From: Nannocystis punicea
Lineage (GTDB): Bacteria > Myxococcota_A > Polyangia > Nannocystales > Nannocystaceae
Direction: 5' to 3'
Length of the DNA: 64,000 bases
Assembly (NCBI RefSeq): GCF_026965555.1
Contig: NZ_CP114040.1
Location: 9,894,001-9,958,000, forward strand
Part shown: positions 25,147 to 34,068 of the stretch, in pieces
Numbering within the stretch: the first letter of the stretch is position 1
Layout: every line of letters starts with the position of its first letter
Made by a program: the position numbers and the translations under genes
Notes under the pieces: generated by a model
What the model was told of the DNA's origin: nothing
The model's database searches: none
Seen by the model: only the letters and a program-made list of their open reading frames with translations

Positions 25147-26268
25147 ATGCGATCCGTTTGTTCGAGCTCCCGCGGCCCTGTCCGCGTCCTTGCCGCGCTC
25201 GCAGTCACCCTCGCGGCTTGCGGTGACGACGCCGGAACCACCGCCACCGCCGGCACGCCGACCACCGCCCCGACCACCCTGCCGCCCCTCACCAGCACGA
25301 CCACCGAGCAGGGCACGACCACCGAGCAGGGCACCGGCACCGCCACCGAGACCAGCGGCCCCACCACCTCGACCGGCCCCCTCCCGACCACCGGCGACAC
25401 CGGCGGGATCAAGCTCGACCTCGGCCAGCCCGACTTCCCCGGCGACCCGACGGCCGACACCGACGCCGCCAAGGGCTGCACCGCGGTCGACCTGCTGTTC
25501 GTGATCGACAACTCGGTGTCGATGGGCAAGCACCAGGAGGACCTGAGCGCGGTCTTCCCCGACTTCGTCGACGCCATCATCGCCGCCCTGCCGCCCGGCA
25601 CCGACCTCCACGTCGCCCTGACGACGACCTCCTTCTACGACGGCAGCTGCTCCGAGAGCACAAACAACTGCGTCAGCCAATCGAGCGAGCAGGAGATCCT
25701 CCAGCACTACGTGGCGCCGCCGGCGACGACCACCGAGAACGGCGGCCAGGGCCGCCTGTTCGAATGGCAAGGTCAGCACTACTTCGCGCTCGACACCGAC
25801 GACGACCCTGCCGCCCTCAAGGCCTGGTTCACCGCGGCAGCCACGGCCGCCGGCGAGACCGGCTGCTCGTTCGAGATGCCCGCCGCCGCCGCCGGCTGGG
25901 CCGCCGACCCGGCCACCGCGCCGACCAACGCCGGCTTCATCCGCGACGCCGGCGCGGTGCTGGTCGTCTTCGTCCTCACCGACGAGCCCGACAAGTCGCC
26001 GGAGCCGGTCAGTCAATGGGTCGACAAGCTGGTGGCGGCCAAGCAGCAGTGCGGCGGCATCGACTGCATCCTCGCCTCCGGCCTGGTCCCCGGCTTCTGC
26101 TACGACAACCCCGGCGACTCGACCCTGAAGACGTTCCTCGAGTCGTTCTCCGCCCCGCCGTTCACCGGCGACATCGACGGCGACCCCAGCGACTACGCGA
26201 TGGTGGTCGGCGACGCGCTGGCAGGGGTGATCCAGGAGAAGTGCGAGCAGATCGAGCCGCCAGGCTGA
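25147..26268 (+). CDS. Secreted lipoprotein with von Willebrand A-like domain
   Basis: 373 residues. Signal with lipobox TLAAC near residue 25, then a Thr-rich linker to about 85. The vWA-like domain begins at CTAVDLLFVIDNSVSMGKH, whose DNSVS is the metal-binding MIDAS motif; VVFVLTDEPDKS supplies the later Asp. Several Cys (SCSESTNNC, QCGGIDC) suggest disulfides. Such proteins bind ligands or partners at the cell surface. Single gene, divergent from apaH. Confidence 0.85.
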   Translation: MRSVCSSSRGPVRVLAALAVTLAACGDDAGTTATAGTPTTAPTTLPPLTSTTTEQGTTTEQGTGTATETSGPTTSTGPLPTTGDTGGIKLDLGQPDFPGDPTADTDAAKGCTAVDLLFVIDNSVSMGKHQEDLSAVFPDFVDAIIAALPPGTDLHVALTTTSFYDGSCSESTNNCVSQSSEQEILQHYVAPPATTTENGGQGRLFEWQGQHYFALDTDDDPAALKAWFTAAATAAGETGCSFEMPAAAAGWAADPATAPTNAGFIRDAGAVLVVFVLTDEPDKSPEPVSQWVDKLVAAKQQCGGIDCILASGLVPGFCYDNPGDSTLKTFLESFSAPPFTGDIDGDPSDYAMVVGDALAGVIQEKCEQIEPPG

Positions 26269-26308
26269 GCCAGCGATGCCGGCACCTCTTCGCCGGTCGA
26301 GGGGCAGC

Positions 26309-27817
26309 TCAGAGCGCGAGCGACAGCGCGTCCTGCACGTACAAGTCGTCGACCTCGCGCAGCCGCTCGAGAAAGCGAGACGCGTCGAGGCCGAGCTTGC
26401 GACAAGCCTTCAGCAGCGCCAGGTGCACGGCCCACGTCACCCGCGGCGGCGCTTCCAGCAGCGGCAACAGCCCCGCGAGCTCGCGCGTGGCGTGCAGCTC
26501 GATCAGCGCGTCCACGGCATGATGGCAGACCGACTCCCGCGAGTCCTCCGCCGCGCGCTCCGTCAGGAACGGTACGGCTTCGGACGCCGGAGCGTGGGCC
26601 ACGTAGGTGGCCAGCGTCTCGTAGGCGTGCGTGCTCGTGACCCACGGGCGATCGAGGTGCTCCCGGGCGCACCGCGCCGCGGCAGCGCTCGGCATCGTCT
26701 TGCCGAGGGAGTACATCGCGCTCTTCACCACTGTGAACCGCGCGTCGCCGGTGAGGCGGATCAGCGCCTCCTGCTCTCCCCACGCCGCGAGCAAGTGCCC
26801 GCACGAGCTCCGCACCAGGGGGTCGGGGTGCTCGACGAGGAAAGGCACGAGGCGCGCTCGATCGGCCGGACCGACGAGCGAGGGGCTCGCCCGGAGTCGG
26901 CGCACCTTCTCGTCCCATGCGCCGTCGACATCGGCGAGGTCCCGCATCAGCCGCCTCGCGTCGAGCGGCTGGCGCACCGGCGTCGCGCTCGCAGGCGGCC
27001 GGTAGGAGTCGGGGAGCAAGTCCTCCTCGGTGAGCGCGAGGATGTCCCAGACGGGCTTCATCCAGGCCATCAATGCCTCTCGTCGCGCACCCTCGGCCTT
27101 GTGGAGCGTGTGCGAGAACGGCGCGCCCAGCCCGCAGATCGCGTCGTCGGCCGCCTTCCCGCGCTCGCCCCCCGCCGCGCGCATCTCGGCGAGGCCCAGC
27201 AGGACCCGCCGGCTCGGATAATACTCCAGCGTCTTCGCGGCTGCGACGGCCACGGCGTCGTCGGGATCGTGGATGGCCCGCAGCAAGGGCTCCTCCGCGG
27301 CGACCGGCTCGTCCCAGATCAGCACCTCCGCGGCGGCCTCGCGCACCTCCGGGTCCGCGTGCGCGAGCGCGGCGATCTTCAACGCCTGGAAGCGCGGCGG
27401 CTCGAAGTCCCAAGCCATCGTCTGAATGGCCTCGAGATGGAGCGGGTGATCGGGAGCCGCCGCGATGGCCGCGACGAGCTCCGCGTGCCCGTGATCCATG
27501 GCCAGCACCGCATGCCCCTGCTCGACCCGATCGCCGTCGCGGAGCAGGGCCGGGAGCGTGGCGCGATCGACCGCGTCGCTCGACCGCAGGATCCACGCGG
27601 CCGCGCGCCGCAGCATCTCGGGTCGCGCACGATCGGCGAGGATGGCCGCCAGCGGCGCCTCCGCGCGCGGATCGGCGAGGATCTCCAAGGTCGTGGCGAT
27701 CTCGTCGCGCTCGTCCGGATCGAGATCGTCGGCGACGAAGCGCGCGAGCAGCCGCGCGGTCCAGGACCGATCGTGAGCGTCGCGGATCTTCGCGTGAGGG
27801 ATGACAGCGCCGGCCAT
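26309..27817 (-). CDS. HEAT-repeat protein
   Basis: 502 residues from ATG 27817 (MAGAVIPHAKIRD); a GTG at 27868 could add 17. The whole protein is alpha-helical with repeated units of the type hhxhLxDxxxxVRxxAAxALxxhxx, for example ADPEVREAAAEVLIW, PDDAVAVAAAKTLEY and HPDPLVRSSCGHLLAAW. HEAT solenoids act as scaffolds for protein binding; no catalytic motif is visible. No signal peptide. It ends 39 bp past the opposite-strand vWA gene (convergent). Confidence 0.85.
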   Translation of the reverse strand: MAGAVIPHAKIRDAHDRSWTARLLARFVADDLDPDERDEIATTLEILADPRAEAPLAAILADRARPEMLRRAAAWILRSSDAVDRATLPALLRDGDRVEQGHAVLAMDHGHAELVAAIAAAPDHPLHLEAIQTMAWDFEPPRFQALKIAALAHADPEVREAAAEVLIWDEPVAAEEPLLRAIHDPDDAVAVAAAKTLEYYPSRRVLLGLAEMRAAGGERGKAADDAICGLGAPFSHTLHKAEGARREALMAWMKPVWDILALTEEDLLPDSYRPPASATPVRQPLDARRLMRDLADVDGAWDEKVRRLRASPSLVGPADRARLVPFLVEHPDPLVRSSCGHLLAAWGEQEALIRLTGDARFTVVKSAMYSLGKTMPSAAAARCAREHLDRPWVTSTHAYETLATYVAHAPASEAVPFLTERAAEDSRESVCHHAVDALIELHATRELAGLLPLLEAPPRVTWAVHLALLKACRKLGLDASRFLERLREVDDLYVQDALSLAL

Positions 27818-27868
27818 GGAGGCCCAGAGCTTAGGGTCTAGTCCCGACCACGCCAACCGATCGCGCAC

Positions 27869-29257
27869 TCACAGCCCGACGCCCACGCCCAGCGACGCCG
27901 CGTAGCCGCTCCGCGCCTCGCCCGGCGACTGCATCGGCGTCGCCCAGATCTCGCTCGCAGTGAACGCCGCGAACAGCGACACGTAGCCGATCTGCTTCGG
28001 CCCCGCGCTGCGTCCGATCATCACGTCGAAGGTCACGCGACCGTCGAGGCGGCCGCCGCCGAACTGCCGGCCGGCGATGGTCGTCCGCACGTCGCCGACC
28101 CACGCCAGCGCGAGGTGCCGGCGCGGATGCGCGTAGATCGCGAGCTCCGCCCCCGCCGTCAGCTGGGCCACCGCGCTGCGGCTCCCCAGCTTCTGCGCCC
28201 CGACGACGCCGTCGAGCGCCGCCCCCGCCAGCACCGCGAACGACTCGGGCCGCGTGCGCACGAGCAAGCCCGCGCTCCCGCGGAGGGCCGCGAGGTAGTG
28301 ATTGCCCTCCGCGCTGTCGCGCAGGTGCACCGCGAACCGCTGGTCGAGCTGCACCTTCCCGTACGGCGACACCCGCGACGCCAGCGCGCGACCGACACCG
28401 ATCCGCACCACCCCCTCGGCCCCGACAGCGAAGCCACCCGCGCGCGACGGCTGCCCCTCGCCCGCGCGTCGCGTGCCGCCGACCTCCAGCGCCAGGAACA
28501 GCTCCGGCGTCAGGAACCGCAGCCCGCGGCCGAACCTCGGCTTGGCCGACGCGAAGCCGGCCAGCCGCCCCTGCACGCCGCCGAGCCCGGTCACCGTCGT
28601 CTCCACGTCGTCCTCGCTCGCAGTCTCGACCTCGCGCCGACCCCAGCGCACGGCCCCGCCGACGCCGAAGTAATTGGTCCACATCTGCGTGTCGCGCCGA
28701 AGCGGCGCCTGGGATGTCCCGGAGGACATGTCGTCCTCGTTCTCTGCCTGGGAGGCCCCATGCGCCTCCATCTGCGTGTCGCGGCGAGGAGGGCGCTCCG
28801 CGTGGGATGTCCCCGAGGACATGTCTTCCTCGTTCTCTGCCTGGGAGGCCTCATGCGCCCCCCTCTGTGTGTCGCCCTCGGGCCGACGCGCCGTCTGGTA
28901 TGGCCCCGAGGACACGTCTTGCTCGCTTCCAGACTCTGTCCCTGAGGACACATCCTCATTGCTCGCCGAACCAATCCTCGAGGACATGTCCTCGGGACCA
29001 TCCTCTCTGCGAGTCGTCACCTCCGCGCTCCCCTGCCCGCCGGCACCTCCAGATCGCCCCTCGCGCGGCTCCACGCCGACTTCGTTGGGTACCACGGCTT
29101 CACGTCCGTCCGCCCCAGGCTCGCTCGCGCGCGACGCCTCCCCGCGCACTTCATCCAGCCCCTCGACCGACCGCCCTGGCGCAGGGCTCGCCGTCGCCGC
29201 CGCGCCCGCGATCATCCACATGGCCCAAAGGACAGCCTCTGAAAGCTCGCCGCTCAT
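27869..29257 (-). CDS. Predicted outer-membrane protein with repeat-derived linker
   Basis: 462 residues. The N-terminus MSGELSEAVLWAMWMIAGAA is signal-like. Residues about 90-195 are a hydrophilic linker of repeats: three 31-residue copies built as DMSSGTS ... RRDTQM ... HGASQAENE, preceded by shorter DMSS/DVSS copies. After WTNYFGVGGAVRWG comes a barrel-like domain (PRFGRGLRFLTPELFLALEVGG, YGKVQLDQRFAVHLR, LTAGAELAIYAH). The DMSSG core is the translation of the 14-bp palindromic unit, so the linker grew from that element. Function unknown. Confidence 0.75.
   Translation of the reverse strand: MSGELSEAVLWAMWMIAGAAATASPAPGRSVEGLDEVRGEASRASEPGADGREAVVPNEVGVEPREGRSGGAGGQGSAEVTTRREDGPEDMSSRIGSASNEDVSSGTESGSEQDVSSGPYQTARRPEGDTQRGAHEASQAENEEDMSSGTSHAERPPRRDTQMEAHGASQAENEDDMSSGTSQAPLRRDTQMWTNYFGVGGAVRWGRREVETASEDDVETTVTGLGGVQGRLAGFASAKPRFGRGLRFLTPELFLALEVGGTRRAGEGQPSRAGGFAVGAEGVVRIGVGRALASRVSPYGKVQLDQRFAVHLRDSAEGNHYLAALRGSAGLLVRTRPESFAVLAGAALDGVVGAQKLGSRSAVAQLTAGAELAIYAHPRRHLALAWVGDVRTTIAGRQFGGGRLDGRVTFDVMIGRSAGPKQIGYVSLFAAFTASEIWATPMQSPGEARSGYAASLGVGVGL
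28714..28999. repeat. 93-bp tandem repeats inside a coding sequence
   Basis: ATGTCC-type units start at 28714 (ATGTCCCGGAGGAC), 28807 (ATGTCCCCGAGGAC) and 28900 (ATGGCCCCGAGGAC), exactly 93 bp apart, each followed 14 bp on by a second unit. Further units are at 28936, 28950, 28972 and 28986. The 93-bp period keeps the reading frame (31 codons), unlike the 14-bp unit itself. Confidence 0.85.
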
Positions 29258-29427
29258 CCGCCCAAAAAACTCGCGGCGCGGCTGCGCCGGCTTGTAGCCG
29301 CAACTTTACCGTCCGTCGTCTCCCGCGAACGCGCGCCGGCGCGGGCGAATGCGCGCGATGACGTCTCCTTCACGACAGCGTCACCGGTTTGCAACGACTT
29401 CGCCTTCCGCTCTACGATCGAGCGCGC

Positions 29428-31092
29428 ATGAGCACGCTTCGTCCGCCCGGCCTCGGCCCGATCGTCGGCCACACGACCGACCGTTCCTGTCGCCTGTGGA
29501 TGCAGGCGGCCACGCTCGACGATCCGCGCAAGATCGTCGCCGACGAGGACCGGCGGACCGTCGGCGTCCTCGTCGTCATGCAGAAGGGCGAGCACGTGAT
29601 CCCGGCGCCCGTGCGGCCGGTGTTCTACTTCCGTCTCCAGCGCGAGTTCGATCGCACCGGCACCTTCATCCTCGGCCTCGAGGCCGGGCTCGGCGGCACC
29701 ACCCCCGTCTACGCGCTCGAGCCCGACACCACCTACCGCGTGCGGCTCGCCTCGCTCGCGCTCGACGACGCCGAGGACAACGAGCTCCGCGCCGGCGACC
29801 AGGAGCTCGCGGCCACCCTGCCGAACCCGCAGGTGTGGGCGGCTCAGGCCGAGCGCCTGCCCGACGTCGCCTGCGAGGCCGTGTTCCGCACCTGCAGCCC
29901 GCGCAGCGCCGCCGCCCCGGCCTTCTCCTTCATGCTCGGCTCGTGCCGGTACCCCGGCCTGATGTGGAAGATCAAGGAGTCCGACCGGATCTTCGGCCCC
30001 ATGTTCGACGAGCTGGCGGCCGAGAAGCTCGGCGCCAGGCCCAGCCTCGTCGTCATGTGCGGCGACCAGATCTACGCCGACGCCTTCCACCGCGCCGTCC
30101 CGGTCGGCCTCGCCGACACCCACGCCGAGTTCACCGACCGCTACCAGCAGGCGTTCGGCTCGTTCAACATGCGCAGGCTCTTGCGACATGTCCCGACGTA
30201 CATGTGCCTCGACGACCACGAGATCGAGGACAACTGGTCGCAGGACCGCCTGAAGAAGACGGGCAAGAAGATCCTGTTCAACCTCGCGATCGGCTCGTAC
30301 ATGAGCTACCAGTGGAGCCACTCGCCGCGCAATTACGGCAAGCGGCTCTACTACAGCTTCGTCAGCAGCGGCTACCCGTTCTTCGCCCTCGACTGCCGCA
30401 CCCAGCGCTACATGGACGACGTCCCGGACACGGTCGACGACAACCACATGCTCGGCCGGCCCTCGCTCGACCCGGACGAGCCGAGCCAGCTCGACGTCCT
30501 GTGCCAGTGGCTGCGCGACCAGCAGGCCGACCGCGGCAACGTGCCCAAGTTCATCATCAGCTCCAGCGTGTTCGCGCCCAACCCGGTGTTCGCCATCAAC
30601 GGCGCCAGCGTCGCCCACCTCGAGAAGACCGACGCCTGGCCGGCCTTCCCGCACACCCGGCGGGTCCTGCTGCAGACCATCGTCGACAGCAAGATCCAGA
30701 ACGTCGTGTTCCTGTCGGGCGACGTCCACAGCGCCTCCGTCGCCCGGCTCGACTTCAGCGGCGACGGCAGCGAGGCGCTGCGCGCCTACTCCCTGGTCTC
30801 TTCGGCGTTCTACTGGCCGTTCCCGTTCGCCGACGGCGACCCTGCCGAGTTCGTCCACGACTCCCGCGACCCGCGGACCCCCGACACCTTCGAGATCCGC
30901 CCCGGCGTGACGATGGACTACCGCGCCTGGAACTTTTGCAACGACGACAACTTCGCGCGGATCACCGCCGAGCGGGCCAGCCACACCCTGACGATGGAGC
31001 TGATCGGTCGCGACGGCGCCCCGATCCGCACCAAGGGCCCCTACAAGAAAGACGTCGACCTCACCAGCCGGCTCGACCTCGCCCCCTGGTGA
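29428..31092 (+). CDS. PhoD-like metallophosphatase
   Basis: 554 residues from ATG 29428 (MSTLRPPGLGPIVGHTTDRS). The N-terminal part is a beta-sandwich as in PhoD; the phosphatase core has FMLGSCRYPG, MCGDQIYAD, CLDDHEIEDNW and FLSGDVHSA, which supply the metal ligands of the PhoD family (Ca/Fe in B. subtilis PhoD). Unlike classical PhoD there is no Tat signal, so a cytoplasmic site is predicted. Units of the 14-bp family occur in frame at 30188 and 30202 (RHVPTYMC). Confidence 0.87.
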   Translation: MSTLRPPGLGPIVGHTTDRSCRLWMQAATLDDPRKIVADEDRRTVGVLVVMQKGEHVIPAPVRPVFYFRLQREFDRTGTFILGLEAGLGGTTPVYALEPDTTYRVRLASLALDDAEDNELRAGDQELAATLPNPQVWAAQAERLPDVACEAVFRTCSPRSAAAPAFSFMLGSCRYPGLMWKIKESDRIFGPMFDELAAEKLGARPSLVVMCGDQIYADAFHRAVPVGLADTHAEFTDRYQQAFGSFNMRRLLRHVPTYMCLDDHEIEDNWSQDRLKKTGKKILFNLAIGSYMSYQWSHSPRNYGKRLYYSFVSSGYPFFALDCRTQRYMDDVPDTVDDNHMLGRPSLDPDEPSQLDVLCQWLRDQQADRGNVPKFIISSSVFAPNPVFAINGASVAHLEKTDAWPAFPHTRRVLLQTIVDSKIQNVVFLSGDVHSASVARLDFSGDGSEALRAYSLVSSAFYWPFPFADGDPAEFVHDSRDPRTPDTFEIRPGVTMDYRAWNFCNDDNFARITAERASHTLTMELIGRDGAPIRTKGPYKKDVDLTSRLDLAPW

Positions 31093-31174
31093 GCGCCGAA
31101 GGGCATGTTTGTAAAAGCATGCCCCTTGTACCCGGTCGCTACGGACATGTCGCCGGGGACATGTCCTTTATAAA
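31091..31174. repeat. Six-unit 14-bp array between convergent genes
   Basis: Units at 31091, 31105, 31119, 31133, 31147 and 31161: GAGCGCCGAAGGGC, ATGTTTGTAAAAGC, ATGCCCCTTGTACC, CGGTCGCTACGGAC, ATGTCGCCGGGGAC, ATGTCCTTTATAAA. It spans the whole gap between the PhoD-like gene (stop 31090-31092) and preA (stop 31180). GGGCATG/CATGCCC and ATGTCG-CCGG-GGACAT form stems. Confidence 0.8.
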
Positions 31175-31179
31175 AGACC

Positions 31180-32472
31180 TCAGTGCGCGCCCTTCTTCGG
31201 CCGCAGCGGCTTGCCCTCGGACACGAACTCGTTCCAGGTCGCCGGCTTGAAGCCGTTGTCGACGGCGGCCATGGTGATGCAGTCGGGCACCGGGCAGACG
31301 ATCTGGCACAGGTTGCAGCCGACGCACTCCGACTCGTCGACCACCGGCACGCGGGTGCCGGCCTCCTTGGGCGCCGGGTGGATGCACTGGTGGGCGCCGT
31401 CGTGGCAGGCGACCACGCAGGCGTGGCAGCCGATGCACTTGGCGGGGTCGATCTTGGCCACCGTCTCGTAATTGAGGTCGAGCTCGCCCCACTCGGAGAA
31501 CTGCGGCACCGCCTTGCCGCGCATCTCCTCGATGGTGGAGAAGCCGTGCGAGCGCATGTACTCGGTGAGGCCCTCGATCATGTCGCCGACGACGCGGTAG
31601 CCGCGGAGCATGACCTCGGTGCACACCTGGACCGACGAGCAGCCGAGCAGGATGAACTCGACTGCGTCGCGCCAGTTGGCGACCCCGCCGATGCCGCTGA
31701 TGGGCAGGCCGAAGTCGGGGTCGCGGGCGAGGCAGCCGATCATGTGCATGGCGATCGGCTTGACCGCCGCGCCGCAATAGCCGCCGTTGGTCGACAGCGA
31801 GGCCACGCGCGGCTCGGGCACGAAGCGGTCGATGTCGACGCCGATGAGGCTCTTGATCGTGTTGATGAGCGAGACCCCGTGGGCCCCGCCGCGCTTGGCG
31901 GCCAGCCCGTGCGGGTTGATCTCGTCGACGTTGGGCGTCAGCTTGACCAGCACCGGCACGGTCGAGAACTCGACCGCCCAGCTGGTGATCGTCTCGTTGA
32001 GCGCCGGCTCCTGGCCGACCGCCGAGCCCATGCCGCGCTCGCACATCCCGTGCGGGCAGCCGAAGTTGAGCTCGAGCCCGTCGGCGCCGGCGTCGATGGC
32101 CCGCTTGATGATGTCGCGCCACTCGTCGCGCGTCTCGACCATCAGCGACACGATCACGCCGTGCTTGGGGTAGCGCTTCTTGACCTCGGCGATCTCGCGG
32201 AAGTTGACCTCGAGCGGGCGGTCGGTGATGAGCTCGATGTTGTTGAAGCCGATCGCGCGGGTGCCCTTGAAGTGGAGCGCGCCGAACCGCGACGACACGT
32301 TCTGGATCGGCGTGCCCAGCGTCTTCCACACCGCCCCGCCCCAGCCGGCGTCGAACGCTCGCATGATCTGCGCGCCCGAGTTGGCGGGCGGCGCCGAGGC
32401 GAGCCAGAACGGGTTGGGCGTGACGATCCCGCCGGTGTTCGAGGTCAGGTCGACAGATGTCCCGAAGGCCAT
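31180..32472 (-). CDS. preA: NAD-dependent dihydropyrimidine dehydrogenase, subunit PreA
   Basis: 430 residues. N-terminal FMN-binding TIM barrel of the dihydroorotate dehydrogenase class: ASAPPANSGAQIMRAFDAGW, then LELNFGCPHGMCERGMG with the catalytic Cys 139, and GIGGVANWRDAVEFILLG for the phosphate site. The C-terminus adds two 4Fe-4S sites, CIGCHACVVAC and CVGCNLCQIVCP. With PreT it interconverts uracil/thymine and their dihydro forms. preT lies 37 bp upstream on the same strand. The start codon is inside a 14-bp repeat unit (32457-32472), unusual for a translation start. Confidence 0.95.
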   Translation of the reverse strand: MAFGTSVDLTSNTGGIVTPNPFWLASAPPANSGAQIMRAFDAGWGGAVWKTLGTPIQNVSSRFGALHFKGTRAIGFNNIELITDRPLEVNFREIAEVKKRYPKHGVIVSLMVETRDEWRDIIKRAIDAGADGLELNFGCPHGMCERGMGSAVGQEPALNETITSWAVEFSTVPVLVKLTPNVDEINPHGLAAKRGGAHGVSLINTIKSLIGVDIDRFVPEPRVASLSTNGGYCGAAVKPIAMHMIGCLARDPDFGLPISGIGGVANWRDAVEFILLGCSSVQVCTEVMLRGYRVVGDMIEGLTEYMRSHGFSTIEEMRGKAVPQFSEWGELDLNYETVAKIDPAKCIGCHACVVACHDGAHQCIHPAPKEAGTRVPVVDESECVGCNLCQIVCPVPDCITMAAVDNGFKPATWNEFVSEGKPLRPKKGAH

Positions 32473-32498
32473 GTTACGTGGGTCCTTTCAGGCCCGGA
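32457..32498. repeat. 14-bp units at the preT-preA junction
   Basis: Units at 32457 (ATGTCCCGAAGGCC), 32471 (ATGTTACGTGGGTC) and a weak one at 32485 (CTTTCAGGCCCGGA). They include the preA start codon. Confidence 0.55.
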
Positions 32499-32509
32499 GG
32501 GCCGTGCGG

Positions 32510-33847
32510 CTACTTGCTCGCGCCCGTCGTGAGCGCCCGATCGATCGCCAGCGCCGCCCGCTTGCCCTCGGCGACCGCGTTGACGACCTCCTTGCCGCCG
32601 TTGGCGCAGTCGCCCCCCGCGAACACCCGCGGGTGGCCCGTCGCCCCGTCGGCGTCGACCACCAGCCGCCCGCCCTCGAGCTGCACCCCCGCGAGCCCCG
32701 CCACCAGCTCGCCCAGCCGCGCCTGCCCGATCGCCAGCAGCACCAGCTCCGCCGGCACCTCGAACACCTCGCCCGGCAGCGGCCGCTTGTCGGCCCCGAG
32801 CTTCACGCAGCGCAGCCCGGCGACCCGCCCGCCGCGATCGAGGTACGCCGTCGGCTGCGTGTGCCACAGCGCCCGCACGCCCTCGACCTTGGCCGCCTTC
32901 CACTCGTGTTCGTAGCCGCTCATCGCCGCCTCGTCGCCGCGGTACAGCATCGTCACCTCGGGCACCCCGAGGCCGACCAGCTCGCGCACCGCGTCGACCG
33001 CAGTGTTGCCGCCGCCGACCACCACCGCCCGCTGGACGCCCGCGAGGTCGACGCGCCCGAGCTTGAACTTCTCGATGAACGCGACCGCCCCGTCGATGCC
33101 CGCCAGCTCCTTGCCGGGGACGTCGAGCGTGCGGTCGGCGCCGAGGCCGACGCCGATGAACAGCGCGTCGTGGCGGGCCAGCAGCGCGTCCCAGGTGACG
33201 TCGCGGCCGACCTGGACCCCGGACTCGACGGCGATCCCGCCGATGCCGAGCACGTAGGCGACCTCGGCCAGGGCGTCGTCGGCGCGCAGCTTGTAGGGCG
33301 CGACGCCGGTGGTATTGAGCCCGCCGAGCCACCTGCCGGCGTCGTAGATCGTGCACGCGTGGCCGCGGCGGCGCAGCTCGTGGGCCGCCGCCAGCGAGGC
33401 CGGCCCGCCGCCGACCAGGCCGACCGAGCGGCCGCTGTCGGGGCCCGCCTCGAAGTAGCGCCAGTCCCCGGCCAGCGCCGCGTCGGTGGCGTAGCGCTGC
33501 AGGCGACCGATGGCGATCGGCGGCGCGTCCATCTCGTTGTACACGCAGCCGCCGACGCACAGCACCTCGACCGGGCACACGCGGGCGCAGCTCATGCCGA
33601 AGATGTTGGCGTCGAGGATGGTGCGGGCCGAACCTTTGAGGTTGCCGGTGGAGATCTTGCGGATGAACTCCGGGATATCGATGCCGGTCGGGCACTTCTG
33701 CACGCACGGCGCGTCGGCGCAGTAGAGGCAACGATTGGCCTCGGCGAGCGCCTGCGCCGGACCGAGCGCGGGCTTGAAGTCGCCGAAGCCGGCCTCGGAG
33801 CGGTCCTCGGGGAGCGTGCGTGGATCGACCATCGGGCCGACGAGCAT
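32510..33847 (-). CDS. preT: NAD-dependent dihydropyrimidine dehydrogenase, subunit PreT
   Basis: 445 residues from ATG 33847; ATG 33832 (MVDPRTLPEDRSE) is also possible. An N-terminal region with Cys clusters (CLYCADAPCVQKCP, CARVCPVEVLCVGGC) binds Fe-S, then two nucleotide-binding motifs, VGLVGGGPASLAAAHELRRRG for FAD and AVVVGGGNTAVDA for NAD(P)H, and FAGGDCANGGKEVVNA near the end. This is the glutamate-synthase small-subunit-like partner that passes electrons from NADH to PreA. Together with the genes at 2562-4852 it completes reductive pyrimidine breakdown. Confidence 0.93.
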   Translation of the reverse strand: MLVGPMVDPRTLPEDRSEAGFGDFKPALGPAQALAEANRCLYCADAPCVQKCPTGIDIPEFIRKISTGNLKGSARTILDANIFGMSCARVCPVEVLCVGGCVYNEMDAPPIAIGRLQRYATDAALAGDWRYFEAGPDSGRSVGLVGGGPASLAAAHELRRRGHACTIYDAGRWLGGLNTTGVAPYKLRADDALAEVAYVLGIGGIAVESGVQVGRDVTWDALLARHDALFIGVGLGADRTLDVPGKELAGIDGAVAFIEKFKLGRVDLAGVQRAVVVGGGNTAVDAVRELVGLGVPEVTMLYRGDEAAMSGYEHEWKAAKVEGVRALWHTQPTAYLDRGGRVAGLRCVKLGADKRPLPGEVFEVPAELVLLAIGQARLGELVAGLAGVQLEGGRLVVDADGATGHPRVFAGGDCANGGKEVVNAVAEGKRAALAIDRALTTGASK

Positions 33848-34068
33848 ACACCCGCCCGCCGGCCCGCGCGCCTTTTCTCGCGCCGCGGGCCCGACCCCGA
33901 CTTCGCGGGGCGGCAGGCGCCGGCCCGGGACCTGCGCACAGGCCCCGGCAGCTTCGGCCGGAGCGGCCGCAGGTGCCGCTGCACGGCCCGCCCGACCCGT
34001 GAAGTCTTTGCGGCCAGGCCGCCGGCCGGGGTATGCTTCACACGAGCCCCACGCCCGCGCGGACGCCC

